64,000 nt of DNA. It comes from Arthrobacter sp. M4 (GTDB lineage: Bacteria > Actinomycetota > Actinomycetes > Actinomycetales > Micrococcaceae). The position numbers and the translations under genes are program-made. Of this stretch, positions 18,550-31,500 are shown in pieces. The notes beneath the pieces were generated by a model that was not told the origin of the DNA, did not search any database, and saw nothing but the letters and a program-made list of their open reading frames with translations. The stretch spans positions 372,001-436,000 of the forward strand of contig NZ_JAIWYX010000002.1 of NCBI RefSeq assembly GCF_020251205.1. Reading direction: 5' to 3'. The first letter of the stretch is position 1, and each line of letters begins with the position of its first letter.

Positions 18550-20565
18550 ATGAATTGGTTCGACATGGTGGTCCCGGTGCTGCTGGCGTTCGCCCTTCTG
18601 GCAGTTCCGGGAGGCATCGTCAGCTTTGCCCTGGGTTTGCGGGGCCTGGCAGCGGTTGCCACGGCGCCCGTACTTACTGTCACGCTGTCTGCGGTGCTGG
18701 CCATCTTACTGCCATTCGTCTCCGTGGGCTGGTCGCCGTGGCTTGTCGTTGGCGGCGGTGTGCTTTGCGGACTGTTGGTCTTCGCTGTGCGCCGATTACT
18801 GGCCCGCCGTGCCGCCACCGCATCCCAGCAGGCAAACCCCGACGGCGGCCACTCGTCACTTGAGACTCAGCCTGCCTTCTCAGCCCGGCGCGTTTGGATT
18901 GCGGCCGCTTACGTTGCGGGTGCGGCGCTCATCTTAGTTCAATTGGCTTTGGTGTTCGGAACGCCCGCAAGTTTCTCGCAGACCTTCGATAACGTGTTCC
19001 ACCTCAACGGAATCCGGTACATCCTGAACACGGGCAGCGCCTCATCGCTGACGATGTCCGGAATGGCCAGCGGCGACCAGCCTCCGTACTTTTATCCCGC
19101 GGCATGGCACGGCCTCGCGGCAGCGTTGGTGTTGTTGGGCGGCATGAGCCTGCCCGTTGCGGTAAATGCCCTGAACATGGGCATCGCGGCCTTCATCTGG
19201 CCGCTGGGTGCCATGCTGCTGACTCGGGTTGTGGCGGGGAAGAGGCCCGTAGCCATTGCCGCGGCCGCCCTCTTGTCCGCGGCTTTCTCCTCTTTCCCCA
19301 TCCTGCTCCTCGATTTCGGTGTTCTGTACCCGAATTTCCTGTCTATCAGCATGTTGCCAGCGACCCTTGCCAGCGTGGTTTTGCTCCTAAATCCACACCG
19401 TATGCCGGAGGTCGGCTGCCTGCCACGCCGCGTGTTGCCGTTCTTGCTGGTTCCCGGGCTCGCGTTGGCCCATCCAAACGGCTTTATGTCCCTACTTGTC
19501 CTGACGATTCCCGTGGTTCTTCAGGCGCACGTCATCAGGTTCTACATCCGAGGCGGACGTACAACGAATCGCCGTGCATGGTTGCGGGCAAATTGGGGCC
19601 TCGCAATTGGCGCCGTGGTTTTCCTCGGGCTATGGGCTGTGATCCGACCGCCCCGCGACGCTGCCTTTTGGGGGCCGACACAATCTCCGCTCGGAGCGGT
19701 ATTTGAAGTTGCGACGAACTCGGCGATGAACCGTCCCGTGGCGATCACCGTCAGCGTCCTGATGCTCACGGGCTTGATGATTTCCTTGCGGCACATCGAA
19801 CGCTACTGGATGATTGGCTGCTTCCTGGGAGTTGCGCTGCTGTTCCTGGTCGTTTCCGGAATCCCTGTGAGTGCAATTCGCAGTGCCATCACAGGGGTCT
19901 GGTACAACGACAGCTACCGCCTGGCCGCGCTCTTGCCTCTGGTCGCGCTGCCGTTCGCGGCTGCGGGCATGGATTCAGTGGCCGCCTGGACCCGACGCAC
20001 CCTCTTCAACCGAACTCCGGGTGTGGATGGTCCCCGACGCCCCCTCCAACGCGCTCTGGGCCTGGTGGCGCTCATACTGGCCAGCTGTGCAGGCATAGCG
20101 GCCCTCTTCCCACCCATGGCGTCCGCCGTCGAGACCGCAAATATCAACTACACCGAGAATGACGGCTCGCCGCTGGTCTCGACTGACGAGCAGAAGGTCC
20201 TTGATCGCCTGTCCGCAATCGTGAAAGCCGACGAGACCATCGCCGTGAACCCCTGGACCGGTGGGGCGTTGGCATATGCTCTCGCTGACCGCGACACCAC
20301 GGCCAAACACATCCTCACTGCGAACACCAAGGATGTTGACCTTCTCAATGCAAAACTGCGGGATGCCAGCAGTGATCCCGCTGTGTGCCGGGCAGCGCAG
20401 CGCACACATGTGAAGTATGTGCTGGACTTCGGCACCAAAGAGGTTCACGGCGGTAACCACCGCTTCCCAGGACTGGAAGAACCACAATCGTCGGATTCTT
20501 TCAGCCTGGTCCTGCAGGAAGGCTCTGCCCGGCTCTATAAACTCAAGGATTGCAAGTCGTCCTGA
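18550..20565 (+). CDS. DUF6541-like large polytopic membrane protein
   Basis: 671-residue protein with about 12 membrane segments and a C-terminal outer domain of roughly 150 residues starting near TANINYTENDGSPL. QTFDNVFHLNGIRYIL in the first outer loop and GDQPPYFYPAAWH recall the acidic first loops of GT-C enzymes. The overall form matches the actinobacterial DUF6541 family as I remember it; the reaction is not established. It follows rmlA by 61 bases and may be a lipid-linked-sugar glycosyltransferase acting outside the membrane (inference). Confidence 0.7.
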   Translation: MNWFDMVVPVLLAFALLAVPGGIVSFALGLRGLAAVATAPVLTVTLSAVLAILLPFVSVGWSPWLVVGGGVLCGLLVFAVRRLLARRAATASQQANPDGGHSSLETQPAFSARRVWIAAAYVAGAALILVQLALVFGTPASFSQTFDNVFHLNGIRYILNTGSASSLTMSGMASGDQPPYFYPAAWHGLAAALVLLGGMSLPVAVNALNMGIAAFIWPLGAMLLTRVVAGKRPVAIAAAALLSAAFSSFPILLLDFGVLYPNFLSISMLPATLASVVLLLNPHRMPEVGCLPRRVLPFLLVPGLALAHPNGFMSLLVLTIPVVLQAHVIRFYIRGGRTTNRRAWLRANWGLAIGAVVFLGLWAVIRPPRDAAFWGPTQSPLGAVFEVATNSAMNRPVAITVSVLMLTGLMISLRHIERYWMIGCFLGVALLFLVVSGIPVSAIRSAITGVWYNDSYRLAALLPLVALPFAAAGMDSVAAWTRRTLFNRTPGVDGPRRPLQRALGLVALILASCAGIAALFPPMASAVETANINYTENDGSPLVSTDEQKVLDRLSAIVKADETIAVNPWTGGALAYALADRDTTAKHILTANTKDVDLLNAKLRDASSDPAVCRAAQRTHVKYVLDFGTKEVHGGNHRFPGLEEPQSSDSFSLVLQEGSARLYKLKDCKSS

Positions 20566-20589
20566 ACCAAGCGATCGGGACGCTGTTGC

Positions 20590-21321
20590 TCACAACCCGC
20601 TGAGAAGGGCCTGGAGACGCTGTTTGGCGTCGCCCACCTCGGGCGTTGACGATGGCACACCAAGGCTGGCACGGATTGCCGTGAGCCCCTGGACTGATTC
20701 GAAGACGTACTCCGTTGTGGCTGAAAGCCGGTTCACGCCAAACCATGCGCGCTCCCCTGCGCCCTCGACAGGTTCCGGAGACATCATGAGACGGGGCAGC
20801 CCCAGTGCAGCAATGCCAGCCGAATCCGGCGCTTTCGTCGTCGTCAGCACCAAGGCATTGCCAGGGTCAGGCATTTGGCCCACGGGGACGGGAATCAGCG
20901 AATAGACGCAGGTGACCGTAGAAACCCCATCTTTCGTGGATGCACTAGCCTGGGGGGTCTGGACGCTGGCCGCAACCGAACCGAGGCGCGACCGGACATC
21001 GTCCGCCGTCGGCGTTGAACAGTCTTCCGGGACGGCAGGAAGGATCGTCCGGCCGTCGCGGGTGACGCTGCTTTCCGACGGTGACGCTGCGGACGAGGAC
21101 GGGACGGTCGACGTCGAACCCCCCACCGGGGCGGCCGGGCCGCCCATGCACCCGGCCAGCCCTAATACTGCCGCCACGGCCCACAAGAACGCGCTCCGCC
21201 GTCGAGCCTCAGCAAAACGCCCTTGCCTGCCAACTGCGCCGACCTTGAGGCTCGGTTGTCCTGCACTCGTTCGGGCGCTCTGGATTCTCGCGGCCGTCTG
21301 GCGACTAGTTGAAGATGTCAT
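20590..21321 (-). CDS. Putative lipoprotein of unknown function
   Basis: 243-residue predicted lipoprotein. Hydrophobic residues about 43-57 end in the lipobox GLAGC (Cys58); a Ser/Pro-rich linker and a globular domain follow with two cysteines (DCSTPT and VTCVYSL) that could pair. The region before the signal is unusually long and basic, and I found no ATG, GTG or TTG between the start at 21321 and the hydrophobic core. It overlaps the upstream L,D-transpeptidase gene by 17 bases. I do not recognise the domain; a wall-associated role is suggested only by the neighbour. Confidence 0.65.
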   Translation of the reverse strand: MTSSTSRQTAARIQSARTSAGQPSLKVGAVGRQGRFAEARRRSAFLWAVAAVLGLAGCMGGPAAPVGGSTSTVPSSSAASPSESSVTRDGRTILPAVPEDCSTPTADDVRSRLGSVAASVQTPQASASTKDGVSTVTCVYSLIPVPVGQMPDPGNALVLTTTKAPDSAGIAALGLPRLMMSPEPVEGAGERAWFGVNRLSATTEYVFESVQGLTAIRASLGVPSSTPEVGDAKQRLQALLSGL

Positions 21322-23308
21322 AGGCCACCCCCATGATAAAGCGGTCTCCCGGTTGGGCCGTAAGCATGTACTGGATCAGGTCGCCATCGTTGAGTGAAAT
21401 GCAACCCCACGTTGGAACGTTGTTTTCATGCAGGAAGATCGCGAATCCGGCGTTCATGACAATCGATGAATCAGGCGGACGGTTGTAGTTGATCACCACA
21501 CCTTGACGGTAGTCGTGCGAGGGCCGCGTTGCGTAGTACCACATGTTTTCGTCAGGGAAGACGTCGGCACTGGACTCAAAGTACTTGTTGTAGTTCGCGT
21601 TCAGCTGGCCTCCCCATCTCGAAAACGGGTTCAGCGTTCGATATGCCAGTGCGGTTCCAGGATTTCCGAGGCCGAAGGCCTCAGTGACGGTGTAGGAGCC
21701 GGTGGGCGAAAACTTCTGCCAGGTCGGTCCAGTGGCGACTCCTGGCCCCGCAAAACCGGATTCCCCGGCCGAACCCAAAGCGCCCCACTCCTTGACATAC
21801 GATCCGTCGGCTTGCCTGACACAAGTAATAAATGTAACGCGCGTGGCTCTGTAGTCGTCCGCGATGGCAAAAGACACCCTTGGGGCACCGGCACCGCTGT
21901 ATCGCACAGCACCTACATTCAGCGCAGGACAATAGGCTCCCGAGGTCAGGCGATAACGGACACCAGCACCCGGGATCCATTCCAGAACGCCATATTGGAA
22001 GGACTGGCTGCAGTATCCTGCGGCATTGCAGGCTTCAGCGGTGACCGGATATCCGAGGGCCCCGGACTGCCCCCCACGCGCTGAATAGAACTGGCCAAGG
22101 CCTCCCCACACTGCCTGTGTGCCGGCCCCGGTCGCGTAGTAGATCCGGCCACGTTGGAATGCTTGCGAACATCCACCATCCCTTAGGCCACACCGTTCGG
22201 CCTCCACCGGATAGCCGAGGTAGCCGCGACTCGCGCCGAGGGACTCGTATCGTGCGTCGATGGCGCCCCATACTGGGAATGTTCCTGCGCCTGGTTCGTA
22301 GTAGGCCGCGCCGCGCTGGAACTGCTGGACGCACGCTCCGCCGGGCAGCCCACAGACCTCGGCTCCCCGCGGGTAGCCCAAATAGCCGGAAGAGCCGCCC
22401 AAGGCGTCGTACATTGCGCCAATGGCGCCCCAGATCTGCCAGGTTCCCCCCGGGCCGTAATAGATCAGGCCGCGTTGAAAGTGCTGGGTACAGGTTCCTG
22501 CGGGCGTACCGCACTTCTCCGCTTCTGTGGGGAGCCCGAGGTATCCTGCCGGTCCTCCCAAAGACTGGTAGGTGGCGTTGATCCCGCCCCATACGGGGAA
22601 CGTGCCCTTCCCGGCGACCTCGTAGACGCTGCCTCGCTGGAACGCCTGGGAGCAACCTTGGGCTCCGGAACCGCAAACCGCGTTCTTGACGGGGTAGGCG
22701 AGATAACCGTCCACTCCGCCAAGGCCAAGCCACAGGTCCTCGATGCTTCCCATCACAGCGTGCGCGCCCGTGGCAGCCGTCCAGGCGATTGAACCGTTGG
22801 TGAACTTTTGGTAGCAACCGTCTTGGGAGAGGCCACACTGTTGGGCCGCGGTGGCCGCGCCGAGGGGGCCTGTGTCACCGCCCAGGCGTTCGTGTTCGAC
22901 GCCGATGGGTCCGGGCACCGGAATGGTTGCCGTGGCCACCGGACCGGTTGGCTCCTCCGGGGCCGATGTTGTTGCTTTGGGTTCCGTCGGTGACACGGGG
23001 TTGGCGGGCGTCCCAGTATCGCCCGCCGACGCAGGCGGCGTGGGCGAAAGGGACGACGTCGGCGTTCCGGTGGGCGGGCTTGGCTTGGTCGGGCTATTAC
23101 TCGAGGACGGGGCCGGAGCAGGAGGCGGCGTCACGCTGGGCGCGGTCGCAGGCGAGGCAGGCGACGGAACCGTTGACGCCGTCGGGCCCTGAAGCGACGG
23201 TTGGGGTGACGGAGGGCCCGGTTCTTGGTTTGCGACGGCAGGCATCTGACCCAAAGCCAGAATCGAGGCAGTCGCCAGTGCGGACAGCACGAACGTGAAC
23301 TTCGCCAT
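21305..23308 (-). CDS. LGFP-repeat protein with C-terminal L,D-transpeptidase-like domain
   Basis: 667-residue exported protein. After a signal peptide (ending near AVA-NQ) comes about 110 residues of Pro/Ser/Thr-rich linker. Residues about 165-450 contain six LGFP-type repeats, each with LGG...GYLGYP and FQRGxxYY, which in other actinobacterial proteins bind the wall. The C-terminal domain ends with IFLHENNVPTWGCISL, resembling the His...(S/T)xGC active site of YkuD-type L,D-transpeptidases. The likely role is peptidoglycan 3-3 crosslinking or protein attachment in the envelope. The start is ATG at 23308. A 7-bp inverted repeat with a 6-base loop (23329-23348) lies in its leader. Confidence 0.82.
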   Translation of the reverse strand: MAKFTFVLSALATASILALGQMPAVANQEPGPPSPQPSLQGPTASTVPSPASPATAPSVTPPPAPAPSSSNSPTKPSPPTGTPTSSLSPTPPASAGDTGTPANPVSPTEPKATTSAPEEPTGPVATATIPVPGPIGVEHERLGGDTGPLGAATAAQQCGLSQDGCYQKFTNGSIAWTAATGAHAVMGSIEDLWLGLGGVDGYLAYPVKNAVCGSGAQGCSQAFQRGSVYEVAGKGTFPVWGGINATYQSLGGPAGYLGLPTEAEKCGTPAGTCTQHFQRGLIYYGPGGTWQIWGAIGAMYDALGGSSGYLGYPRGAEVCGLPGGACVQQFQRGAAYYEPGAGTFPVWGAIDARYESLGASRGYLGYPVEAERCGLRDGGCSQAFQRGRIYYATGAGTQAVWGGLGQFYSARGGQSGALGYPVTAEACNAAGYCSQSFQYGVLEWIPGAGVRYRLTSGAYCPALNVGAVRYSGAGAPRVSFAIADDYRATRVTFITCVRQADGSYVKEWGALGSAGESGFAGPGVATGPTWQKFSPTGSYTVTEAFGLGNPGTALAYRTLNPFSRWGGQLNANYNKYFESSADVFPDENMWYYATRPSHDYRQGVVINYNRPPDSSIVMNAGFAIFLHENNVPTWGCISLNDGDLIQYMLTAQPGDRFIMGVAYDIFN

Positions 23309-23451
23309 AGGAGCCCCCGCATCCCCAGGCGGAGGTGCGTCCCTCCGCGTCGCGACCCATGCTAACCCGAGGCTGCCCCTGCTGTCTGCGGGAAAGGGCC
23401 GTGTCCGCGAAACTATGTGGGATGTTGGAACTGTCCGGGGCTAGGAATCCC

Positions 23452-24213
23452 TTAGTCGGCAGACCTGCGTCGAAGTTCCCGTACAACCTCGTGGACTTCG
23501 CCGTCCATGATGATCTGCCCGTGTTCCAGAAGGATGCCGCGGTCACAGACCGAGGCGACAAGGTCAAGGTCGTGGCTCACCACAAATAGCGTCTTGCCGG
23601 CCGCGGCCAGTTCCTTGATCTTTGCGATGCATTTGCGTTGGAAGGGCTCGTCACCCACGGCGAGGATTTCGTCGATGAGGAAGACTTCGGGGTCGGTGTG
23701 CACCGCGATCGAGAAGGCCAGCTTCAGGTACATGCCCGATGAGTAGAACTTGACCTCTGTATCGATGAACTCGCCGATCTCGGAAAACTCAACGATCGAA
23801 TCGAACATCGCATCGATCTGACTTTGCGTCATGCCCAGGATCGCGCCGTTGAGATAGACGTTGTCCCGACCGCTCAGGTCGTGGTGGAAGCCCGCTCCTA
23901 CTTCGATGAGGCCAGCCACCCGGCCACGAGTGTGGACCGTTCCCTCATCCGGCTGGAGCACCCCCGAAATCAGCTTCAGCAGGGTGGATTTTCCAGAGCC
24001 GTTGAGTCCGAGGAGGGCCACAGTTTCACCCTGTACGACGTCCAGAGAGACATCCTTGAGCGCGTCGAACTTCTTGGACAGGTCTCCCTTGCGCCCGGTC
24101 AATAGCCAGACAATGGCTTCCTTCATGCTCCGCGTGTGGCGAAGCACAAACTTCTTGCGAAGGTTGCGGCAAGTAATGGCCACCGCGTCCGTCACGGTCT
24201 CCGACATCGTCAT
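23452..24213 (-). CDS. wzt: ABC transporter ATP-binding protein, polysaccharide export (Wzt-like)
   Basis: 253-residue ATPase of the O-antigen/teichoic-acid/galactan exporter family. Walker A is LGLNGSGKST, the signature YSSGMYLKLAFS, Walker B VFLIDEILAVGDE, and the switch VVSHD. It lacks the C-terminal carbohydrate-binding domain of long Wzt proteins, like the mycobacterial galactan exporter ATPase (Rv3781). The ATG at 24213 was chosen because AGGAG lies 8 bases upstream and the permease stop ends one base before it. It powers export with the adjacent permease. Confidence 0.93.
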   Translation of the reverse strand: MTMSETVTDAVAITCRNLRKKFVLRHTRSMKEAIVWLLTGRKGDLSKKFDALKDVSLDVVQGETVALLGLNGSGKSTLLKLISGVLQPDEGTVHTRGRVAGLIEVGAGFHHDLSGRDNVYLNGAILGMTQSQIDAMFDSIVEFSEIGEFIDTEVKFYSSGMYLKLAFSIAVHTDPEVFLIDEILAVGDEPFQRKCIAKIKELAAAGKTLFVVSHDLDLVASVCDRGILLEHGQIIMDGEVHEVVRELRRRSAD

Positions 24214-24214
24214 C

Positions 24215-25084
24215 TCAGAGCTCCTGCGCAAAGTGGACGGACAACTTCTTGAAGACAACCTGTCCGACGACGAGAATCACCAACGCGACGCCGAAAGCGG
24301 CTGGCAGCCACAGCCCAATGAGGTCAGGGGGTGTGGCCGACTCTGAAGCCGGACCCGACTCAAGCGTCGGGAACCAGAAGGCCCAGTGGAAGACTTCCAC
24401 CGCCACTGTCACCGGGTTGAGCTGGTAGAGGAAGAACCAAGGTCCCATGACCCGTTCAACCATTGGCCAGACATACAAGACTGGCGAGGCCCACGTGACC
24501 ACCATCAGGATCATGTCCACGATGTTCTCTGAGTCCCTGAAGTAAACGTTCGCAGCCCCGAACAGGAGGCCCAGCCCTATCGCGAGAATGGCCACCAGAA
24601 TAAAGGCGGCCACCGCGGCGAGCAACTGCCAGATTGACGGCCGCCAGCCCGCGATCAGGCAAGCACCAAGCAGGACAACGAGCTGCGGCAGGAAATGCGC
24701 GGCCGACACCCACACCGTGGAGACCGGGAAGAGTTCACGGGGCAGGTAGATCTTCCGGATGAGATCCCGGTTATCCACAATCGAACGTGTCGCGTTTCCG
24801 AGTGACTCGGTAAAGAAGTTCACCAAGACGATTCCGGCAAAGAGGTAGATCGCGTAATTGGGCGTGCCGCGCTGCATGTCCAGAAAAATGCCCAGAGCCA
24901 CGAAGTAGATGGAAAACTGCATCAGCGGCTTGACGTAGGACCACAGCAGCCCCAGGACTGACCCGCGGTAACGGATCTTTATCTCTTTGCGTACAAGCAA
25001 TTGCAGCAGGAAACGATGCTTGTAGACATCGATGATGCCGCGGCCGCGCCCTGGCTGAACCAGTTCGCCCGTAGAACTTGCCAC
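24215..25084 (-). CDS. wzm: ABC transporter permease, polysaccharide export (Wzm-like)
   Basis: 289-residue permease with six membrane segments of the ABC-2 type. KEIKIRYRGSVLGLLWSYVKPL near the N-terminus and the block DRDSENIVDMI-like RDSENIVDMILMVVTWASP are typical of TagG/Wzm/Rv3783 proteins. It forms a channel with the Wzt-like ATPase. It directly abuts the GlfT2 stop (no gap) and is followed one base later by wzt, so glf-glfT2-wzm-wzt is one operon. The likely cargo is a lipid-linked galactofuranan-type polymer. Confidence 0.92.
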   Translation of the reverse strand: MASSTGELVQPGRGRGIIDVYKHRFLLQLLVRKEIKIRYRGSVLGLLWSYVKPLMQFSIYFVALGIFLDMQRGTPNYAIYLFAGIVLVNFFTESLGNATRSIVDNRDLIRKIYLPRELFPVSTVWVSAAHFLPQLVVLLGACLIAGWRPSIWQLLAAVAAFILVAILAIGLGLLFGAANVYFRDSENIVDMILMVVTWASPVLYVWPMVERVMGPWFFLYQLNPVTVAVEVFHWAFWFPTLESGPASESATPPDLIGLWLPAAFGVALVILVVGQVVFKKLSVHFAQEL

Positions 25085-28317
<3,233 letters not shown>

Positions 28318-28542
28318 CTACCCGAGTCATCACGGGCAGGTCACAGCGGCCACCGGGCACGGAGACACAAAAGCCGGCGTTTTCCACATAGGGCAGCTTG
28401 CGGATGACGAGCCTTGCAGCAGCCTCCTAGCGTTGCTGGTACGGCGCCGTTAGGTCCGCGTCGACGGAACCTGGCACGTCAGGACGGAATCGGACACCGG
28501 CCACCAAGCCACGTGTGTCACTGGGAGGAGTTTCCGCGCATC

Positions 28543-31500
28543 ATGACCTTTGAATGTACACTCGTGCGCGCACCTGGAAGCTTAAACCGGACTTCCCCGG
28601 CGGAACTGACTGTTGACGTTGAGCAGGGAGTACCTGGCACGGTTTTGCAGAACGCCCTTCAGCAGAGCCACGCAACGGGAAACATCACTGTGCACGGTCA
28701 TCCAATTGGGGACCTCATCGTTGGGCAAGCTCCTTTGGTGGACGGGGCCGTCCTGGTGGACAGCGGCATGGACGCGGCCCCGGACAAAAGGCGCCGTCAG
28801 CACAATAGACCTCCGCTGCTGTTGTCAGTCCACACTGGTCCGGGTGCGGGCATGATGGTGCCCCTGTCCCGAGGCACTTTCCGACTCGGGCGCGGACCCG
28901 TCGATGTCCCCATTCCCGATCCGGGGCTTTCCCGCTCCCATGCTCTCCTCCACATTTCGGACACCGAAGTGGCCATTGTCGACGACCAGAGCGCGAATGG
29001 CGTCCACGTCGATAATCGGCGGATCCGGAAAGCCCGACTGTCCACAGATTCTGTATTGCGATGCGGTTCCTCAGCGATGTCCATTGGATTCCTCGGAGAG
29101 GCCCTTGCAACAGCCCAATCCATGCGTGTTATCCGGTCAAACGGTCTGAACGATATCAATGCGGAGATCGTCATTCGGAAGCCAGGCGATGGGCCCAAAA
29201 CCGTCCCCTTGTTACTGACCGCCATTGTCCCATTGCTCCTGGGCGTCGGACTTGCACTCCTCACCGGATCCTGGATGTTCCTGGCCTTGACCGCGGTCTC
29301 CGCCGTGACTGTGCTCGTCTCTGTCTTCTCTACAGGCCGGCAACGAAAGGCTTTTGCAGTATCCGTCGCCGATGCGGCTTCAGCGGATGAAGTCCGACGG
29401 CGGCATGCGGCTCCATCTGCGGCGCAGTTGTTGGCAATTGCAATGAACGACGCCAATGAGCATCTGGAACATCTCGAGAAGGGGCACTCCGGGGAATTTT
29501 CCGGATTCGGGCATCGTCATGCTCTCCTGGCGAATGCCGGGGAAGATCGGTGCCTTGCGGACGCCGTCAGTATGCCAAGCAGGACAGCTGCGAGTGATGT
29601 GACCCGTTCCGCGGACCAAGACGCCTCCCGGGCCAACTTCGAAATGGCCAACCCCCGGCTTCGGGCACCCTCCGTGCCAATGGTGCCGCCACTTCGATTT
29701 GGTACCGCGGACCAGCCCGCGCGGATTCGGCTTGAGCCTAGGGAGGAATCCTTCAAGCCCCCGACACTTCCAGCCCTTCCCGTAGTTGCCAACCCGAGCG
29801 AGGGAGTGATCTCCATCTGCGGCCGGAAGTCTGACACTCATGGGCTTGTCCGATTCCTCTTGATGCAGGCCTCAACCAGCATCAACCCCTTGACCGGCCC
29901 GAGGATCGTCGTCCTTGGGCCGGGCTCCAGTCTGCCCGCGAGCGCGAGGTTCCTACCCGGAGCGGTAGTCACTTCCAGCATCGATTCGGCAGCCGACTGC
30001 GTTCGAGGTGTTCCAGGAGGTGGCAGAGTCATGATTGTTCTGAGACGGGATCCCTCCTCCGCTCACTTGGCCGACGACCCGGGCGGGGATAACCCGCCGA
30101 TGGTGCGGCCACTGGCGAGCAGAGAGGAAGAGAGGCCGCGCCACCGCAGCTACGCCAGATCCCGCCGAGCGCTCTCCAAGACAGGTCACTTGGATGTGGG
30201 TGCAACATCGGAGGCCGAAGGATCTGGGGCCCGCGGCGAAGCGAAACTCGCGGAGCTGGCGATATCCCTGGGCTGGGCAGTGGTCGTTGTCGACCAAATG
30301 CCGGCGCCCGGGGCATCAACCGTGGTCGATCTACGCCGGAGGCCAGCGACGCTGCGGACCACCGGTTCCGAGCTTGAATTCGTGCCTGATTCCGTTTCGC
30401 AGGACGTTTTCGACAGGTTCTGTCGCGCGTCAGCGCTGCGACGGCCGCAGAGGAGTGGCAAGCGTGGAATCCCCGAATCTGTCGAGCTTGCGGACCTGCA
30501 ATCTTTTGATCCGAGCACTACCGCGCGGCGTTGGTCCGCCAATGAGCAAGGGAAGGACCTAATAGCTGTACTTGGAGCAGGAGCCGAAAGCCCCGTCAGC
30601 GTTGACCTTCTCATCGATGGTCCGCACCTCTTGGTAGCCGGTACTACGGGCTCGGGAAAATCCGAGCTCCTGCGCACCTTGGTTTCATCCCTTGCCCTTG
30701 GCTACAGCCCCGACACCGTTAATTTCCTCTTCGTCGATTTCAAGGGTGGGTCGGGCCTGGGCCCGCTGTCCAAACTCCCGCACTGCGTGGGACTACTGAC
30801 AGACCTCGATGCCGGCGGGCTTGCACGCTCTCTCGCCTCCCTACGCGCTGAGGTAAAACGCCGGGAAGCGGCATTCGCAGAGGCGGGAACCCAGGATCTC
30901 CGGGCCTACCGCCATGGGATGACTGCGGATCGAGCGCCCTTGCCACACCTAGTGCTGGTTGTCGATGAATTCCGCATGCTCGTGGATGAGGCCCCCGCGG
31001 CTCTGGGCGAACTAATGCGAATAGCGGCTATCGGGCGCTCCTTGGGCATTCACCTCGTTATGGCAACTCAACGACCGCAAGGCGCCCTGACCATGGATAT
31101 CCGAGCGAATGTCACCACCGCCATCGCACTGCGGGTTCAATCCGACATGGAATCCGTAGACATCATCGGAACCAAGGATGCAGCCGCGATTCCGCAGCGA
31201 ACGCCGGGGAGAGCCCTTCTTGCCCGCGGCTCAGACCATCCCATGGCGTTCCAAACCGCACGGATATCCGTGCAAGCTAGAGGCCAACAGCCGCCAGTTC
31301 GGGTCAAGAGCTTCCGCGAGGCCGCCCTAGCTCCTCCTGGTACCCATAATGGTTTCGGCAAAAACGACGGCGACGACAAGAACTCCACGGCATTGGCTGC
31401 CAACGTCACCAATGCAGTTGCGGCCGCATGGACACTGAAGGGCGGCCACGCGCCTCGACTTCCGGTAGCCCAGCCGTTACCGGAGCGTCTCACCCTTGGC

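Noticed and set aside
23309..23451. Possible cyclic di-AMP riboswitch in the leader of the LGFP/L,D-transpeptidase gene.
   Set aside because: Only a 7-bp hairpin is visible; the leader is too short and the conserved riboswitch blocks are not recognisable.
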